DNA from: Epiperipatus broadwayi
Taxonomy: Eukaryota > Onychophora > Udeonychophora > Euonychophora > Peripatidae
Direction of reading: 5' to 3'
NCBI GenBank assembly: GCA_028023455.1
Contig: JAQFVV010006215.1
Span: 942,580-1,006,579 of the forward strand
Length of the DNA stretch: 64,000 nucleotides
Part shown: one piece after another, positions 36,932 to 49,805 of the stretch
How the letters are laid out: the number at the start of each line of letters is the position of its first letter
Position numbering within the stretch: the first letter of the stretch is position 1
Notes under the pieces: generated by a model
Told to the model about the DNA's origin: nothing
Database searches by the model: none
What the model saw: the letters and a program-made list of their open reading frames with translations, nothing else
Made by a program: the position numbers and the translations under genes

Positions 36932-38533
36932 TTATATTGCAGTAGATGGATGCTGATACATATTTAAGACTTGGTAGGGTTTATTATCAGTTTTTCTTTC
37001 ATTTAATATTGGTTCAGACTCTATACAGGCAATTTGTGAAGAAACTGAACAGTTGTCCATTTGTTGTTGGCTTAAATCCATTTCTATTTCATCATTTTCT
37101 AAGTTGTATATATCTGATGAGTTGTGCTTTTGGTCTGGTTTTTTTTGCCTTTTTGGATTCATGGTTTTTAGGTGGTCTACCTGGCTTTCTTTTTCCCTCT
37201 GGTGTATTCTCTTGAATGGGTGGAAGAGGGGGTTCTATTGCATCCATTATGTTTGATGCAGTTTTGTTTATTATTGTGGTTTGTTTTATTATTGGTGTAC
37301 TTATATTATCTTGATTTATATTTTCATTATATAGCTGTGTGTTTATTTTCTGTTTGTTGATTTTTACTTGGTACACCTTTTGTTTTATTGAGATGCTGAT
37401 CTGGTGATGTAATTACTGCATTTTGTGTTGTTGTTTCTTGAGAGTTATTTTCGTTTGAATCTTGGGTGTCTATGTTAGTTTTTGTGTTATTATTTTTTTG
37501 GTTAGTCTTTGGGATTGGCAATTCTGCTCATTATCATTTTTGTTTGTGGGTGTTTGAACCTTTTTTTGGTTTCTATTATTGGGTTGTCAATGGATGTAGT
37601 GTTATTAGAAATTTTATTTTCATCATCAGTGGGTTGTTCTGGGGAGAGGATTTTGGTTTGTTCACAGTGATTGCCTTTTGTGTTATTGCACTGAGTTGCT
37701 AGGTGGCCTCTCTGTCCACAGCCAAAACAATGTGGCTTTAAACCTCTTATGTGAAGAGAGAGTGTTGCTTCTTGATCTGTAATTTGTGTTGGGATCGTGG
37801 CAGCACCTACATTTTTATGGAGTTTTATTTTAAATTCAAAACAATTACTACATATTGGTATAGGTGTGTCTTTTAAATAAATTGGCTGTAGGGCAATTAC
37901 TTTTCCAAACGAGTTTATCATTTTTTGAAAATCTTGTAAGTTGTATTTAAGATAAGTATTTTTAACACTCCAGTAATAATATTTTTCTGGTTTTCATCTA
38001 TAATTACGAGTGCGTAATTATCGAGTGCTAAAATAGTGGATTGAAAACGTTCTTTTTGCTGCTGAGTATAAAAATCAATGGTTATATATCACGAATTTGG
38101 ATGGTCTGCAATACAAGAGATTGTTTCCCATAGAGCATTTTGCGTAATTGCTTCATATAATAAAGCTTTTGGGAAATGATATAATGAGCATTGATTATCT
38201 GTTACTGCGAGTACTAGCGATGTTGGTGAAAAACCTGTGAAAAGTTTCACACAACATATGAGGCACCGTATTGTTGAAATGGTCCATCACATTTTCAAGC
38301 ATTTCTTTTGTCCAGATTGTGGCTGGAGGTTGACATTCCTCTTGAGTATGTAGATATAGATTTTTTCTATCATTTGTATTTGTTCTTCGGAAACGTGGTA
38401 TTTGGGTTGGTGCAGTAATATTGCTGTTGCTTTTAAGTATTTTTGCATATGAAATAGGCGATGTTGAAACTAACAATGTTGTTAATTTTGTATTGGTGCT
38501 TAACTCACTCATGCTTGACTGGGCAGTAGCCAT
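36932..38533 (-). pseudogene. LINE A ORF1: CCHC-knuckle nucleocapsid-like protein (broken)
   Basis: Starts MATAQSSMSELSTN at 38,533 and stays open for 112 codons. It then breaks, and resumes in 37,921-37,502 with a zinc knuckle CFGCGQRGHLATQC (CX2CX4HX4C, near 37,690-37,735) preceded by a basic/hydrophobic RRM-like stretch (GKVIALQPIYLKD...). The rest is split among frames at 37,521-37,327, 37,376-37,092 (PEGKRKPGRPPKN, basic) and 37,162-36,932. The Asn/Gln/Thr-rich C-terminal half is low complexity. ORF1 proteins of this type bind the LINE RNA. It lies immediately 5' of ORF2, with about 60 bp between. Confidence 0.8.
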
Positions 38534-38752
38534 GATTTATTATTCTGATTCAAGTCAGTTTTTTTTTTAAAAAAAGATATGAATACACACCGATATTTTT
38601 TTAAAAAATACTCTATTAATCTATTATATGATTTGATTTGTTCTGTATTATGTTTGTTTTGCGAATAACAACTTGAAATAAAAGAAAAATATAAATACTT
38701 ACATCGGAGAGCTTAAAGATTGCTTCTTACCTCAGCAGAGATTTGCTGTGAG

Positions 38753-40090
<1,338 letters not shown>

Positions 40091-40134
40091 TTGTTGTTGT
40101 TATTATTATTATTACTACTACTACTACTACTATG

Positions 40135-40185
<51 letters not shown>

Positions 40186-40306
40186 GCTACTATTGCTACT
40201 GCTACTACTACTACTACTATTATTATTATTATTATGCACATAATAAATAGATATTGAATTGAATTATTATTATTATTATAACAGCAACAACAACAACAAC
40301 AACAAC

Positions 40307-40379
<73 letters not shown>

Positions 40380-40380
40380 T
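40091..40380. repeat. Compound TTG/TTA/CTA and CAA/TAA microsatellite
   Basis: GTTGTTGTTG, then TTA, then about 110 bp of CTA with a few CTG/ATG changes, then TTA up to 40,235. After a 28-bp spacer (GCACATAATAAATAGATATTG) follow ATT, CAACAA and about 75 bp of TAA. The two halves are roughly complementary and could fold. This array lies at the 5' truncation point of LINE B. Confidence 0.9.
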
Positions 40381-40384
40381 TATT

Positions 40385-41100
40385 GTTGTTGTATGTGTAT
40401 ATATACGTTCTCTACAGTTTGTCAATTTGTACATCTAGGCCCATATTATGAGAGGAAAAAGGATTTTAAGTGTTTGTGAGCCCTAGATTTTATTATCACA
40501 GCATAATTTAGAATTTACTATTGTTGTTTAAAGCAGTCTTGGTGTTATTAAGAATGGCTATGATTATTGTATTTGATACCAAAATTACACTAAGCTAAAT
40601 ACAACTGGTATGCTTTTTTTTTTTTTACTTTATGCATTGGATAGTTTGTAAAACATATCTATATATGTATGCTAAATTTTGTTATACATCTGGATCTTTT
40701 TTTGTGAGAATTTTTTAAAGCAATTTTGAAATTATGTGATTCATGTTTCTTCTTAATAACTTTATGTGCAGTTTTCTTTTATGCGATAAAGAAGTTCATA
40801 TTGCACTTAAAATTGGGATTTCCCCATTTTATATACATGCATTAAATTTTACATACTTTAAATGCCTGTTGAAAAAAGGTTTGGCAATAAATTTAAATAC
40901 CTTAGAAGATTTAGAAAAAGATAATGAAACAGAAATGGAACCTGTTTGTTTCACAGCAAAAATGATTTGAGAACATCTTCAACTTTCTAATCAATTGGAA
41001 AATCATTTTTTGTTAATGACATGAATTATGAATGAGCTCTTAAATTCCAATGGTAGCAAAATAGTTGTATGTCTGTGTTATGTATGTGTATGTTTATATA
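40385..41100. other. AT-rich non-genic DNA
   Basis: No confident feature. A 75-codon plus frame (40,743-40,970) has a moderately mixed composition (LNTLEDLEKDNETEMEP at its end) but no domain I recognise. Confidence 0.4.
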
Positions 41101-41101
41101 T

Positions 41102-41402
41102 TTTTTATACACATATATACAGGGAGAAACTTTTAGACAGAAAAAAGTTACAAGTAAAATATTTAAGAACTTTTAATTTCTACTTAAAAAGAATGTATCT
41201 TTAAAAGTTTTTAAATATTTTTACTTGTAACTTTTTCTGTCTAAAAGAAAAAAGTTACAAGTATATGAGAAGAAAGAAAAATATTTAAGAATTTTTAATT
41301 TCTACTTAAAAAGAATATATCTTTAAAAGTTTTTAAATATTTTTATTTGTAACATTTTCTGTCTAAAAGTTTCTTCATGTATATATGTGTATAAAAAAAA
41401 AT
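41102..41402. mobile_element. Nested inverted repeat, MITE-like
   Basis: Outer ends TTTTTTATACACATATATAC...GAGAAACTTTTAGACAG and CTGTCTAAAAGTTTC...GTATATATGTGTATAAAAAA are inverted repeats. Inside are two tandem modules of about 125 bp, each itself a palindrome (AAGTTACAAGTAAAATATTT ... AAATATTTTTACTTGTAACTT). The modules differ by a few bases and a short insertion (ATGAGAAGAAAG) in the second. Confidence 0.8.
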
Positions 41403-41621
41403 AACCGTTAGTCATTATTAACACACTCGTGGAAGCATATAGTTGCACTCATGGAAGTGCATCCTCTAACAGCTAGATATAGCAGTCTGGATATTGCAAG
41501 CTTCATAAACAATTAGTAAAATCATCATCTCAAAGTTTAGTTACCAATTACATTGTCAATAGAAAAGCATTAACACAGCAGGAGACTGCAGTTGGCACTA
41601 ATTATGTTTCCTCTTGTGACA

Positions 41622-44245
41622 AATCTGATGTCTTACCAGTTCACACACAAACCACATATTGTCAAATAAAATTAAATAGTTAATAAAAAAAGTTTGTCTT
41701 GTATCAACTTTTTTTCAAATATTTGAAATTTGTTATTAGTCATCCTTGTTTTTTTTTATGTGAATTTTAAAGTAATTTCATCTTGTTGCTTTTGTTTTAT
41801 GCGAAAATTATGGAATGTATCCCACATTTTTCAAGGTAAGTTAAGTCTATTTTTGTGCAATTTTTTTAGTGCAGGTTTTCTGTGGAATCTATCTACTGCA
41901 TAAAAAGAGACCTAGGTGTATTTATATTAGTGACAATTTTCATAATTATTAAATAACAGTTGTATTTAATCTGGCTCTGCATAATTCATAGTTTAGGTCA
42001 AGGTTCATAGGTCATAGTTTTGCCTTGTTATTTCCAATGTTCAAAGTTCTTATGAACTTCTGAGCAATAAACTATAAGATTATTTTGTACATTTAATTTT
42101 GAAATTACATACTAGTCTGGGGTAATCACTCTGAATACATTAAATATAAAACTATATATATGTATATTGTTAGAATGAGCAAACATAAAGGAATGTAATA
42201 AAACTGAAATAACATAGTCATTACCTTAAAAGAAATTAGTGAAAAAAAATGAACCCTTTTAAAAATGGTTATTTTTACATAAATTTACAAATTCTAAATT
42301 TTGAGAGTTAAAAGTTAAAATCACATTTTTAGAACAGTTTCTTCACATTCTTCATAAAATTCTGAAAACAATGATGTATAACATAATTTATCTGAGATAA
42401 TTATTATAAAACATAGAAATATATATTTTCTGGTGACTTCCATTGCTATTAGTTTCTTTCCATACAGGTATCTGCTGGAAATTATGTCTTGCTAATGAAA
42501 AAAATTTAACAATAAATATTATATATCAGATATTATGCATTGTATATCAGATATTATGAAAATAGAATTTTAGCAAATTGTAATTTATTAAAAAATACAA
42601 TTAATTTTAAAATAATTACAAATATATATATAATATAAAAGGGCAAAGAGAAAAGTGTCAGGATGAAAGACCAAAAGGTTTTTTCACAGTGTATGTATAT
42701 CACATATCTACATAAAAAATTTTTTTTCACTTTAGTGCAATATAAAATATTAATAAAAAATAGTCACAATACTGAATATTATCTGTCCTACTTTTCATTT
42801 GCCTTTGTATGAAATGCCGATAGCTTACAAGGCTTACGATAATAAATATAACTTACAAAAAATTAATATTTTTATTAAAAAAGCATAATACCCATAGATT
42901 TCAAAAAATGAAATATAATTGATTATGTGTATATGACAAAGATATATGATACAGATGCATACAAATTATATGTGAGATACTGCTTGCAGCAACAAATATG
43001 ACAATAAAATAAATTTGATTTTTCATTATTATCATTATTTAATATATATATATATTTACAGCTGGTAGAAAATATTATCGTTGAAGCTTCATATAAAATT
43101 ACAATTGGCTAGAATCTATGTGTTCAGAGTTATATATGCATTGGAGCACAAACAGACTTAGTGTTCAACACTAAACAGATCTTTATTCTACTGCATTATA
43201 AATTATTTATATAAAAAACATGAAAAATGTTATATGCTTATAACTAATAGAAAATATTACCACTAGTATTTCATATTTAAAATTTGTTACGTTTTAAGCC
43301 CAAGAAATTACATATACAGTTATATGCATTGGAATTTCTACAACACAAAATTTAGACAATTATTTTAGAGCATTATAAATGATTTATATATATAAAAAAT
43401 GTACTTACAGCTGGTGGAAAATATTACCTCTGCAGCTTCATTCATATAAAATTATTATATATGCATTGGATTTATAATCTTTGTTTTAGAAACAAACAAA
43501 AAAATGACCATTATTTTCCATGAAGTTTAAAAACCAAAAAAATAAATAAATTAAAAACTCCTTTAATAACACGTTTATAAAAACTGCATTTTTTATTGTA
43601 CAGAAAAATATATATACCATTGGAAAGCTGATTCAATAATGAAAATATATATTACATATGTATGCACTCCTTATCAATCATGCACTATATTGATTTAAAG
43701 TCAATGATTTATCAAAATTTTTGATTTTGAGGACCTTTTCAGGGATAACATTCACAATACAATAAACAAATTTATACATAAACACATTAAAAATTGCATT
43801 TAAAGACATATATGTAAATTAAAAAGCTAAATTTTCTATTTTGTTTTCAGCGATTTTTTTTTTTTTTTACCTATAAATATATAGAATGTTTGCATATACA
43901 ATATACACCTGGGTCTTATTTTATGGTTCCACAGAAAACCCGCATTAAAAAAATTGCACAAAAATAGACTTAACTTACCTTGAAAAATGGGGGATAGGTT
44001 CAGTAATTTTCAGAATTCACATAAAAGCAAAGCAACATGGAAAAATTACTTTAAAAATCGCATTAAAAAAATAAGCAAATAAAGTATGACTAAAAAAAAA
44101 TTTCAAATATTTGAAAAAAATTAATACAAGACAAACTTTTTATATTTTTTTATTAACTACAGTATTTAATTTTATATTTTTCATATATATTTTAATCATT
44201 ACTGCTAGCGTTCATTTGGAAACTGGTAAGAAATCAGATTCGATG
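41622..44245. mobile_element. 2.6-kb element with ~300-bp terminal inverted repeats
   Basis: The left arm 41,622-41,930 (AATCTGATGTCTTACCAGTT ... AAAGAGACCTAGGTGTAT) is the diverged reverse complement of 43,895-44,245 (ATACACCTGGGTCTTATTTT ... CTGGTAAGAAATCAGATT). Matching blocks in between include CAAATATTTGAAA, TTTTCAAGGTAAGTTAAGTC and TTGTGCAATTTTTTTA. The interior has no reading frame of note. It carries three diverged direct repeats spaced about 180 bp (near 43,057, 43,240 and 43,403: ACAGCTGGTAGAAAATATTA ... TATATGCATTGGA). Long arms with an empty interior suggest a non-autonomous or gutted DNA element of a type I cannot name. Confidence 0.65.
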
Positions 44246-44249
44246 TGAT

Positions 44250-44885
44250 GTGATGTATTGTGGCTTCTCCTTAAATGAAGTCAAGAATCTCTCAGCAATT
44301 AGGCCCAGAGAAACCTGTTAGCCATTTTATTTTTATTCGTGATGTGATGTACAACTAGCGCCATTTTCAGTTTAGTGCTGTGTTAATGGTTTTCGGTTTC
44401 TATATTAAAAAAATGAGATCGCAATCAAACCAAAAAGATTATACATTATCATTAGAAAGATTATTTTCAGTTTATAAAATCTTGGCTTTTTATTTTAAAA
44501 ATCTAAAAGATTATTTATTTCTGTTATATATAACAAAATACATTTTAAAAGTTTAATTTTTTTGAATATTTATTGTGATATTTTTATATGTAAGTATAAA
44601 TCTATTATTATTATTTACTCATTAGTATAAATAGGTTATTTACATAGAAGCTAAGATTCTCAATACAGCTTCAGGCCATATTCACGTTAGCTGCTAATAT
44701 AATGTTATATTCTTGAAAAAAAAAAGTATTTCAAGTCAAAATAAGTTATTAATAATTTAAAATTCTTGATATCTAATAAATATAGTGAAATATGAAAGAT
44801 ATTAAGAAGAAACATAAATTGCATAACTTCAAAATCACATTAAAATAATCGGCATAAAGGTGTACATCAAATGACAATAATATTT
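44250..44885. other. Non-genic DNA
   Basis: A slightly GC-richer patch around 44,200-44,400 (GATGTGATGTGATGTATTG, with GTGATGTGATGTAC again at 44,340) has no recognised identity. The rest is AT-rich. Confidence 0.4.
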
Positions 44886-44887
44886 TT

Positions 44888-45310
44888 TAAAAAAAATTTT
44901 TGGAATGTTTTTATGTAAACAGTACTAGCCAATTAAAAAGTAGAATAATAAAGTAATCTGATTAAAATTGAATCTTGGTTAATTTTCCATTATGGGAAAA
45001 TATCAAAAGTATTAAGAAATGTAGACTTCTTATAAAACAATTGAAAAATGCAGAAATATTCTTATTTCATAAAAGTATTTGAGGCCTTTTTGATTTTTAT
45101 GTTTTATTTGAGCTTCAAATGACTTTTTGGAAAGGCAATATTCCTGCAATTTCCAATTGTTTTATGACAAGTCTAGATTCATAAGATCTCTGATATTTTC
45201 CAAGAATGGCCAATTAACCAAGATTCAGTTTTTTCTATTTTTTAATCAGATTACTTTATTTTTCTATTTTTTAGTTGGATAGTACTGTTTATATAAAATA
45301 TTTTTTACAT
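44888..45310. mobile_element. Foldback element, about 420 bp
   Basis: The arm 44,890-45,060 (AATATTTTTTAAAAAA...GTAAACAGTACTAGCCAATTAAAAAG..., CTTGGTTAATTTTCCATT) pairs with 45,125-45,306 (GGCCAATTAACCAAGATTC..., TTAGTTGGATAGTACTGTTTATATAAAATATTTTTT). The loop is about 60 bp. There is no coding capacity. Confidence 0.75.
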
Positions 45311-45314
45311 GTCC

Positions 45315-45945
45315 ATGACTGAATCCAGTCGGAAGCATGCTTAGCACTTCATGCTTGTTCTGCACTAACAAAGCTTTACTCTCAATACATTGTTTGTATC
45401 TTTTACTTATATTACAGTTTCAGAGATAAAGCAATTAAAAGTGTTAATTTTATATTATTTTGTTAAAATTAAAAAAAAGTAACAGTGGGAGCAAATTTCA
45501 AAAGCATACGTACAGAAACACACACAGACATGGCAAGTTAATAAAAACGCATATAAAGTAAACATTTTTAGGTTGTACTGTGTATTAGGTATCTTCATAG
45601 AGAAATTATTCCATCTAGCCCTCAAAAAAAACCTGTTTAAAATTTTCTAAGTTCTTCAAAAATTTTGTCAAAAAATTAATATATAGTATGACCCAAAACT
45701 TCTTTTATTTTTATCTTATAACCATGAAAAAAATCTTCGTTTTAATGTATATTAAACTTTAGTTTGTATTTTTGTTTATATTGGTTTAAGTTTTAGCACT
45801 ATAAAGAAAATATAAAGATATAGATAGTTCATAATAAGGAGATGAAAATGTATTGATGAATTATTATTAATCTGCAAAATTACTGATCTTTAGACTTATT
45901 TAATGTATTGTTATGTTGAATTACAAGTATAATATTTATACCTTA
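45315..45945. other. AT-rich non-genic DNA
   Basis: No feature recognised. Confidence 0.5.
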
Positions 45946-45954
45946 ATCTAGATG

Positions 45955-46300
45955 GAATTAAAAAGGATTTGAATCCAGACTTTCAAGCTCCCTACAGTCA
46001 TCCACTTTATTCATTATAACAACCAATACACATGACAACATACATGGAAGCAAATCTACACACTTTAAGGCACAGGCTTCAATCCTCTCCATTCTCTAGC
46101 TATCCATCATATTGAAAATCTGATGATGGAATGGTCAAAGCCCTTGATGATGTTAATATTATAATCATACCCTTGTTGTCCTTAAGTCAGTCTGACCCCT
46201 CATATGGATGACTAGAGAATGGAGAGGATTGAAGCCTGTTCATTAGAGTGTGTAGATTTGCTCTCTTAATATAAAACTGAGCATTAGTTATATATATATA
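45955..46300. repeat. S1 repeat, rearranged inverted copy
   Basis: Starts as minus-strand S1 (GGATTTGAATCCAGACTTTCAAGC, CCAATACACATGAC), jumps to its inner part (GAAAATCTGATGATGGAATG, AGTCAGTCTGACCCC), then turns round. TAGAGAATGGAGAGGATTGAAGCCTG (46,211) is the reverse complement of CAGGCTTCAATCCTCTCCATTCTCTA (46,075). The middle body of S1 is deleted. Confidence 0.7.
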
Positions 46301-46850
46301 TATATGATAATCAAAACAAGTTATAAATTTCGTAACTTGCTTTAAGTTTGCATTTTATGATCACTATATGGAGCTTTACCAATAGCTCCTAACAAGCTTT
46401 GTTTACATAAATGCCTAGAAAGATAGAATTCAAAATCTCTATCATTAGCACCCACCTCCAGACCATCTGGTTTCGAGCTTATTGGCTCACATTAGTGAAG
46501 GCTTGGGAGACTAGAAACTAGATCTAAATACCAACTCTAAAGTCAGCACTTATCAAACATGTTTCTATCAGTTTGAAAGCATGAAATTTATCAGACACAT
46601 AATGTCTTCAAATCCAGTTTAACAAACTAAATAACTATATGGATCTGAAATCAGTTCAGTTTCACCATATAGTAAAAGCCTCTGCAATATATAGCATTGC
46701 AAAAACCTTCAAAGGTACAATTATGATAACCAAAACAAGTTATAAATTTCATAACTTGCTTTAAGCTTGCATTTTATGATCACTAGATGGAGATTTACCA
46801 ATAGCTCCTAACAAGCTTTGTTAGGAGCTAATGGTAAAGCTCCATCTAGT
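46301..46850. repeat. Direct repeat pair with hairpin end
   Basis: A segment of about 105 bp (GATAATCAAAACAAGTTATAA ... CTCCTAACAAGCTTTG) at 46,303-46,412 recurs at 46,728-46,822. The second copy is followed at once by its own inverse (TTGTTAGGAGCTAATGGTAAAGCTCCATCTAGTGAT). The 310 bp between (CCAGACCATCTGGTTTCGAG, CATTAGTGAAGGCTTGGGAG) share words with the loop of the 5.15-kb H element and with the 56.4-kb palindrome. Confidence 0.7.
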
Positions 46851-47005
46851 GATTATATATATGCTTAGAAGATGATGATCCTAACTAACTGATGAGTGCT
46901 GGTTCAGCATAAAATATGTATATTGGAGATGATTTATCTTTTTCAGAGTGGAATGACTGTAGGCAGCTTGAAAGACTGGGTTCAAATCCCCTTTAATTAA
47001 TGTAT
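46845..47005 (+). mobile_element. S1 repeat, 3' part with intact T-arm motif
   Basis: CTGATGAGTGCTGGTTCAGC, then AAAATATGTATATTGGAGATG, then GCTTGAAAGACTGGGTTCAAATCCCCTTTAATTA. GGGTTCAAATCCC is a perfect T-arm-like hairpin and a good match to a pol III B box (GGTTCAAATCC). No matching A box lies at tRNA spacing upstream. Confidence 0.75.
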
Positions 47006-47009
47006 TGTT

Positions 47010-47750
47010 CTAAAAAATATTGATATTGTTAATAAATCTCTTCTATTTATTAATAATATATATGATTAATAGCAACAGTAACTTTAATACAACTAAACAT
47101 ATTAAATCATTAGAACCATTTTAAATGATAAGAAAATATTGAAAGGGTTTTCAACTGAATATTAAAAATCTAAAAGAAAAAAGACACTGATTTTTTTTAA
47201 TAATAAAAGACTATACATTTATACACTATTAATTAATTTATCTCCACAGTTCACTTCACAATGTACATTATACATAAAACAAAATGCAGGATTTATATAT
47301 ATATTATAATTGTTTAAAAATTTGAAAAAAAAAAATTATTACTAGATGTAAGTAAGACAGATTGACACTAGAGATAGCAGCTAATTTCAAAATTATGAAG
47401 ATCTATAAGCCACCAAAGTTTATAATATCCTGTATCTTTCATCATCACAATATATTCTATAGCTTAAAATTTTATTATAGACCAACTCTGGGCCCAGTTG
47501 TAATGAAAGTTCTTGAAAGAAAAATCTTTAACAGAAGTACATATTTTAAATTCAAAATTTTGGAATTGTTTCTTAATTATCTAGGAATATGGAAGTTGAA
47601 CACTTACAAAGCAGATGATAAGAAAAACAAGCATGTATTTATATTGTAATGGTGTTAAAAAATTTGAAGAATGCTGTAGATAGCAAAGAAAATGAGAATA
47701 GATGTGCATTTTCACTTAAGCATAAGACTGAAACTTATTTGGATAATTGT
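47010..47750. other. AT-rich DNA; unassigned 95-codon frame
   Basis: The open stretch 47,362-47,649 (plus) has a fairly balanced composition (KIYKPPKFIIS, PTLGPVVMKVLERK) but shows no domain I recognise. It could be a decayed mobile-element piece or chance. Nothing else seen. Confidence 0.3.
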
Positions 47751-47754
47751 ATTT

Positions 47755-48035
47755 TTATATTGGGCTATTTCCATCATCTGATATGTGTACTGAATGTCTT
47801 TAGAAAAATTTAACTTTTATTTAAATATTCCAAATACATTCAACTGTTGGTAAGAACACATCAAACAGGTTAATATTTGTGCAACATTTCAAAAGGTATT
47901 ATTCTCCCATCTTCTTTAGATGTTACTGGCCTGACCAGTGACAGTACTAACATGGGAATCAAACCAAGATTCTTAGATTCTTGAGTATTGAATTTTAAGG
48001 TGATGCTTTAACCAACTGAGCCATCCTGCCAAAAG
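47755..48035 (-). mobile_element. S2 SINE with tRNA-like head
   Basis: Read on the minus strand: GGCAGGATGGCTCAGTTGGTTAAAGC gives an A box TGGCTCAGTTGG (48,012-48,023). An anticodon-like region follows, then GGTTTGATTCCC as B box (47,954-47,965). The S2 body comes next (GGTCAGGCCAGTAACATC, AATACCTTTTGAAATG, TTGAATGTATTTGGAA, TTTTTCTAAAGACATTCAG), and the tail is ATCAGATGATGGAAATAGCCC. This copy shows that S2 is a tRNA-derived pol III SINE. Confidence 0.85.
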
Positions 48036-48059
48036 CAACAGTCTGTAGTAATTTCAATA

Positions 48060-49800
48060 CTTATGTATGAGGTTCCTCCTGATTTCTCCACTTTTTTCTA
48101 AGATCAAAGTTGATTAACGGTTTCTCATACATAACAATCTCCTGTTCAACAGAGAAATCCTAGTTATCCTGGATGGGAAAGTTGCCCCCAGCTTCACACC
48201 TAACATAACTATCCCTCAGGGTTCTCCACTGAGCACTTTGTTGTTCACCGCATTTCTGAATCCCCTCTTGCTCAGACTGGAACATGACCTCCCTGGCATC
48301 CTCATTCCTGCAATGAGTAAAAGCATCAAATGCCTTGCTTATGTAGACAATATGGTTGTCTTCCTTCCCTCAGTTGATCTCATCCCCAGGCTTCAACATA
48401 TCCTTACCTGGTACACCAAAACACACAGGCTGACATTTAGCAGTGATAAATCAGTGGCCTGGCAACTCTCAACTGGTAAACAAATCCCTTCCACCTTCAA
48501 TGCCAAGCCACATCAGATTCCCCCTCATGCTGTCTCCTAAGGACATGAGGGTATGGGTCCAAACCACTCTGTATCAAAGCATATCATACACCCTCAGTGC
48601 TATCACAGGCATCTACCTCTTCCTTTATGGGAAAGTCACCCTCCTCAATCTTTTAGTGTTTCCTAAAATAGCATTTACCTCCCCACTGTTCTACCTACAC
48701 ATTCCTTTATATCCAAAATCCAATTCCCTTTGCACCTGTTTTTTCTGGGGCAAAAAGGTGGTGGCCATCAGCCTACAAAGAACTTGTTTTCCTAAAAACC
48801 TCAATGGGTTGTGCCTGCACTACATTTACATTCTTCTGATCCAGAGATCTCACAACATTATCCTTACACTCCTAAGTCACTTTCCTGCCAACCTTGTGCA
48901 TATCATTGTCACACCCACTGACACTCCTCCTCCCAGTGGCAGGCCCAGGTCATGGACTTCACTCATTGCCAACATCCTTCAAAAGGCTGGCTTTGTTATA
49001 CCACCCATCAATGGCAAACTAAAGTACTGGGAGGTTTTGAATCAGACAGCAGATTACTCCATTGTGTCCCCTACATACCGCAAACTTACCAATGCTCAAT
49101 TAATCCACAAATTCAAAAGGCGGTCCCTTGAGGCAAAATTTCTCAATTTCCTCATCAAAATCAATCTTCACTCCCTTCCCACAAATCAATTTTGGTCATC
49201 CATAGGGGTTTCACCAAGATCTCTCCCATATGCCAGCTCTGTAAAACTGACAATGAAACCCTCCAGCATTTTCTACTTAAATGTCCCTTTCTGCTTGGAG
49301 TGAGATATGTCATCAACTCTTGCCTTTCCTCACACAGGAATACCATCTTAAACCTCCAAGAATCCATAGAAACAGGGGTATTTGCAACTATTAGATTATC
49401 AGTTTTCCTTATCTATGCACTCTGGTTGCTCCAATGTGCCATTAGTTTTGACCAGAGTCCACTCAGCGAATCAAAGCTATTGGACCTAATTCACTCTCTC
49501 AAAACCAGAGATACCAAACTAGCCCCACCCCCACTCCTCTCAGACACTTGGGCAATCCTCCAACTCCCATCCTCTCAGCCTCTGTCATAGGACTCAATGC
49601 CCAATGAAGACATGCATTGTGGACTGGCCTAGACTACACAACATTTTCCCTTTCCACTTCCCATTCCCTTTTCACATGTATCCTCCCCCTTTTTCCATGT
49701 TGCTTTTGAAATTTCAATTTATCATATAATCACTCCCTTGTAAACTTTTTCTAACTATATTTGTATCTGTTTTTTTTATGAATAAACTTTCATCACTGAG
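48060..49800 (+). mobile_element. LINE C: 5'-truncated, GC-richer non-LTR retrotransposon
   Basis: Starts inside the RT domain and runs to TATGAATAAACTTTCATCACTGAG followed by eight A's (about 49,800). It is markedly richer in C than its surroundings, so it is younger or came from a different source composition. It belongs to the same broad lineage as LINE A and B (PTDTPPP, GLCLHY, ICQLC...H....C) but to another family, with a different 3' end and tail. It sits between an S2 copy (47,755-48,035) and an inverted S2 terminus (49,806-49,865). Confidence 0.85.
48118..49590 (+). pseudogene. LINE C ORF2 C-terminal part: RT to CCHC knuckle (broken)
   Basis: The frame opens just after a stop at 48,115: FLIHNNLLFNREI, then TIPQGSPLS (motif B) and CLAYVDNMVVFLP at 48,331 (motif C). 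The usual YxDD is YVDN here, losing one catalytic Asp. After a frameshift around 48,450-48,540 the thumb and connector continue (KVVAISLQRT, GLCLHYIYI, PTDTPPPSG, GKLKYWEVL). After a second shift near 49,190-49,300 comes the knuckle QLCKTDNETLQHFLLKC and SDTWAILQLPS, with a stop near 49,590. Motif A, the endonuclease and ORF1 are absent by truncation. Confidence 0.85.
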
Positions 49801-49805
49801 AAAAA

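Noticed and set aside
35575-37702. Plus-strand frames opposite LINE A
   Set aside because: Antisense shadows of the LINE ORFs; the minus-strand readings carry the conserved motifs.
47362-47649. Host exon or gene fragment of 95 codons
   Set aside because: No recognisable domain and nothing nearby that looks like splice signals or further exons. Left as unassigned.
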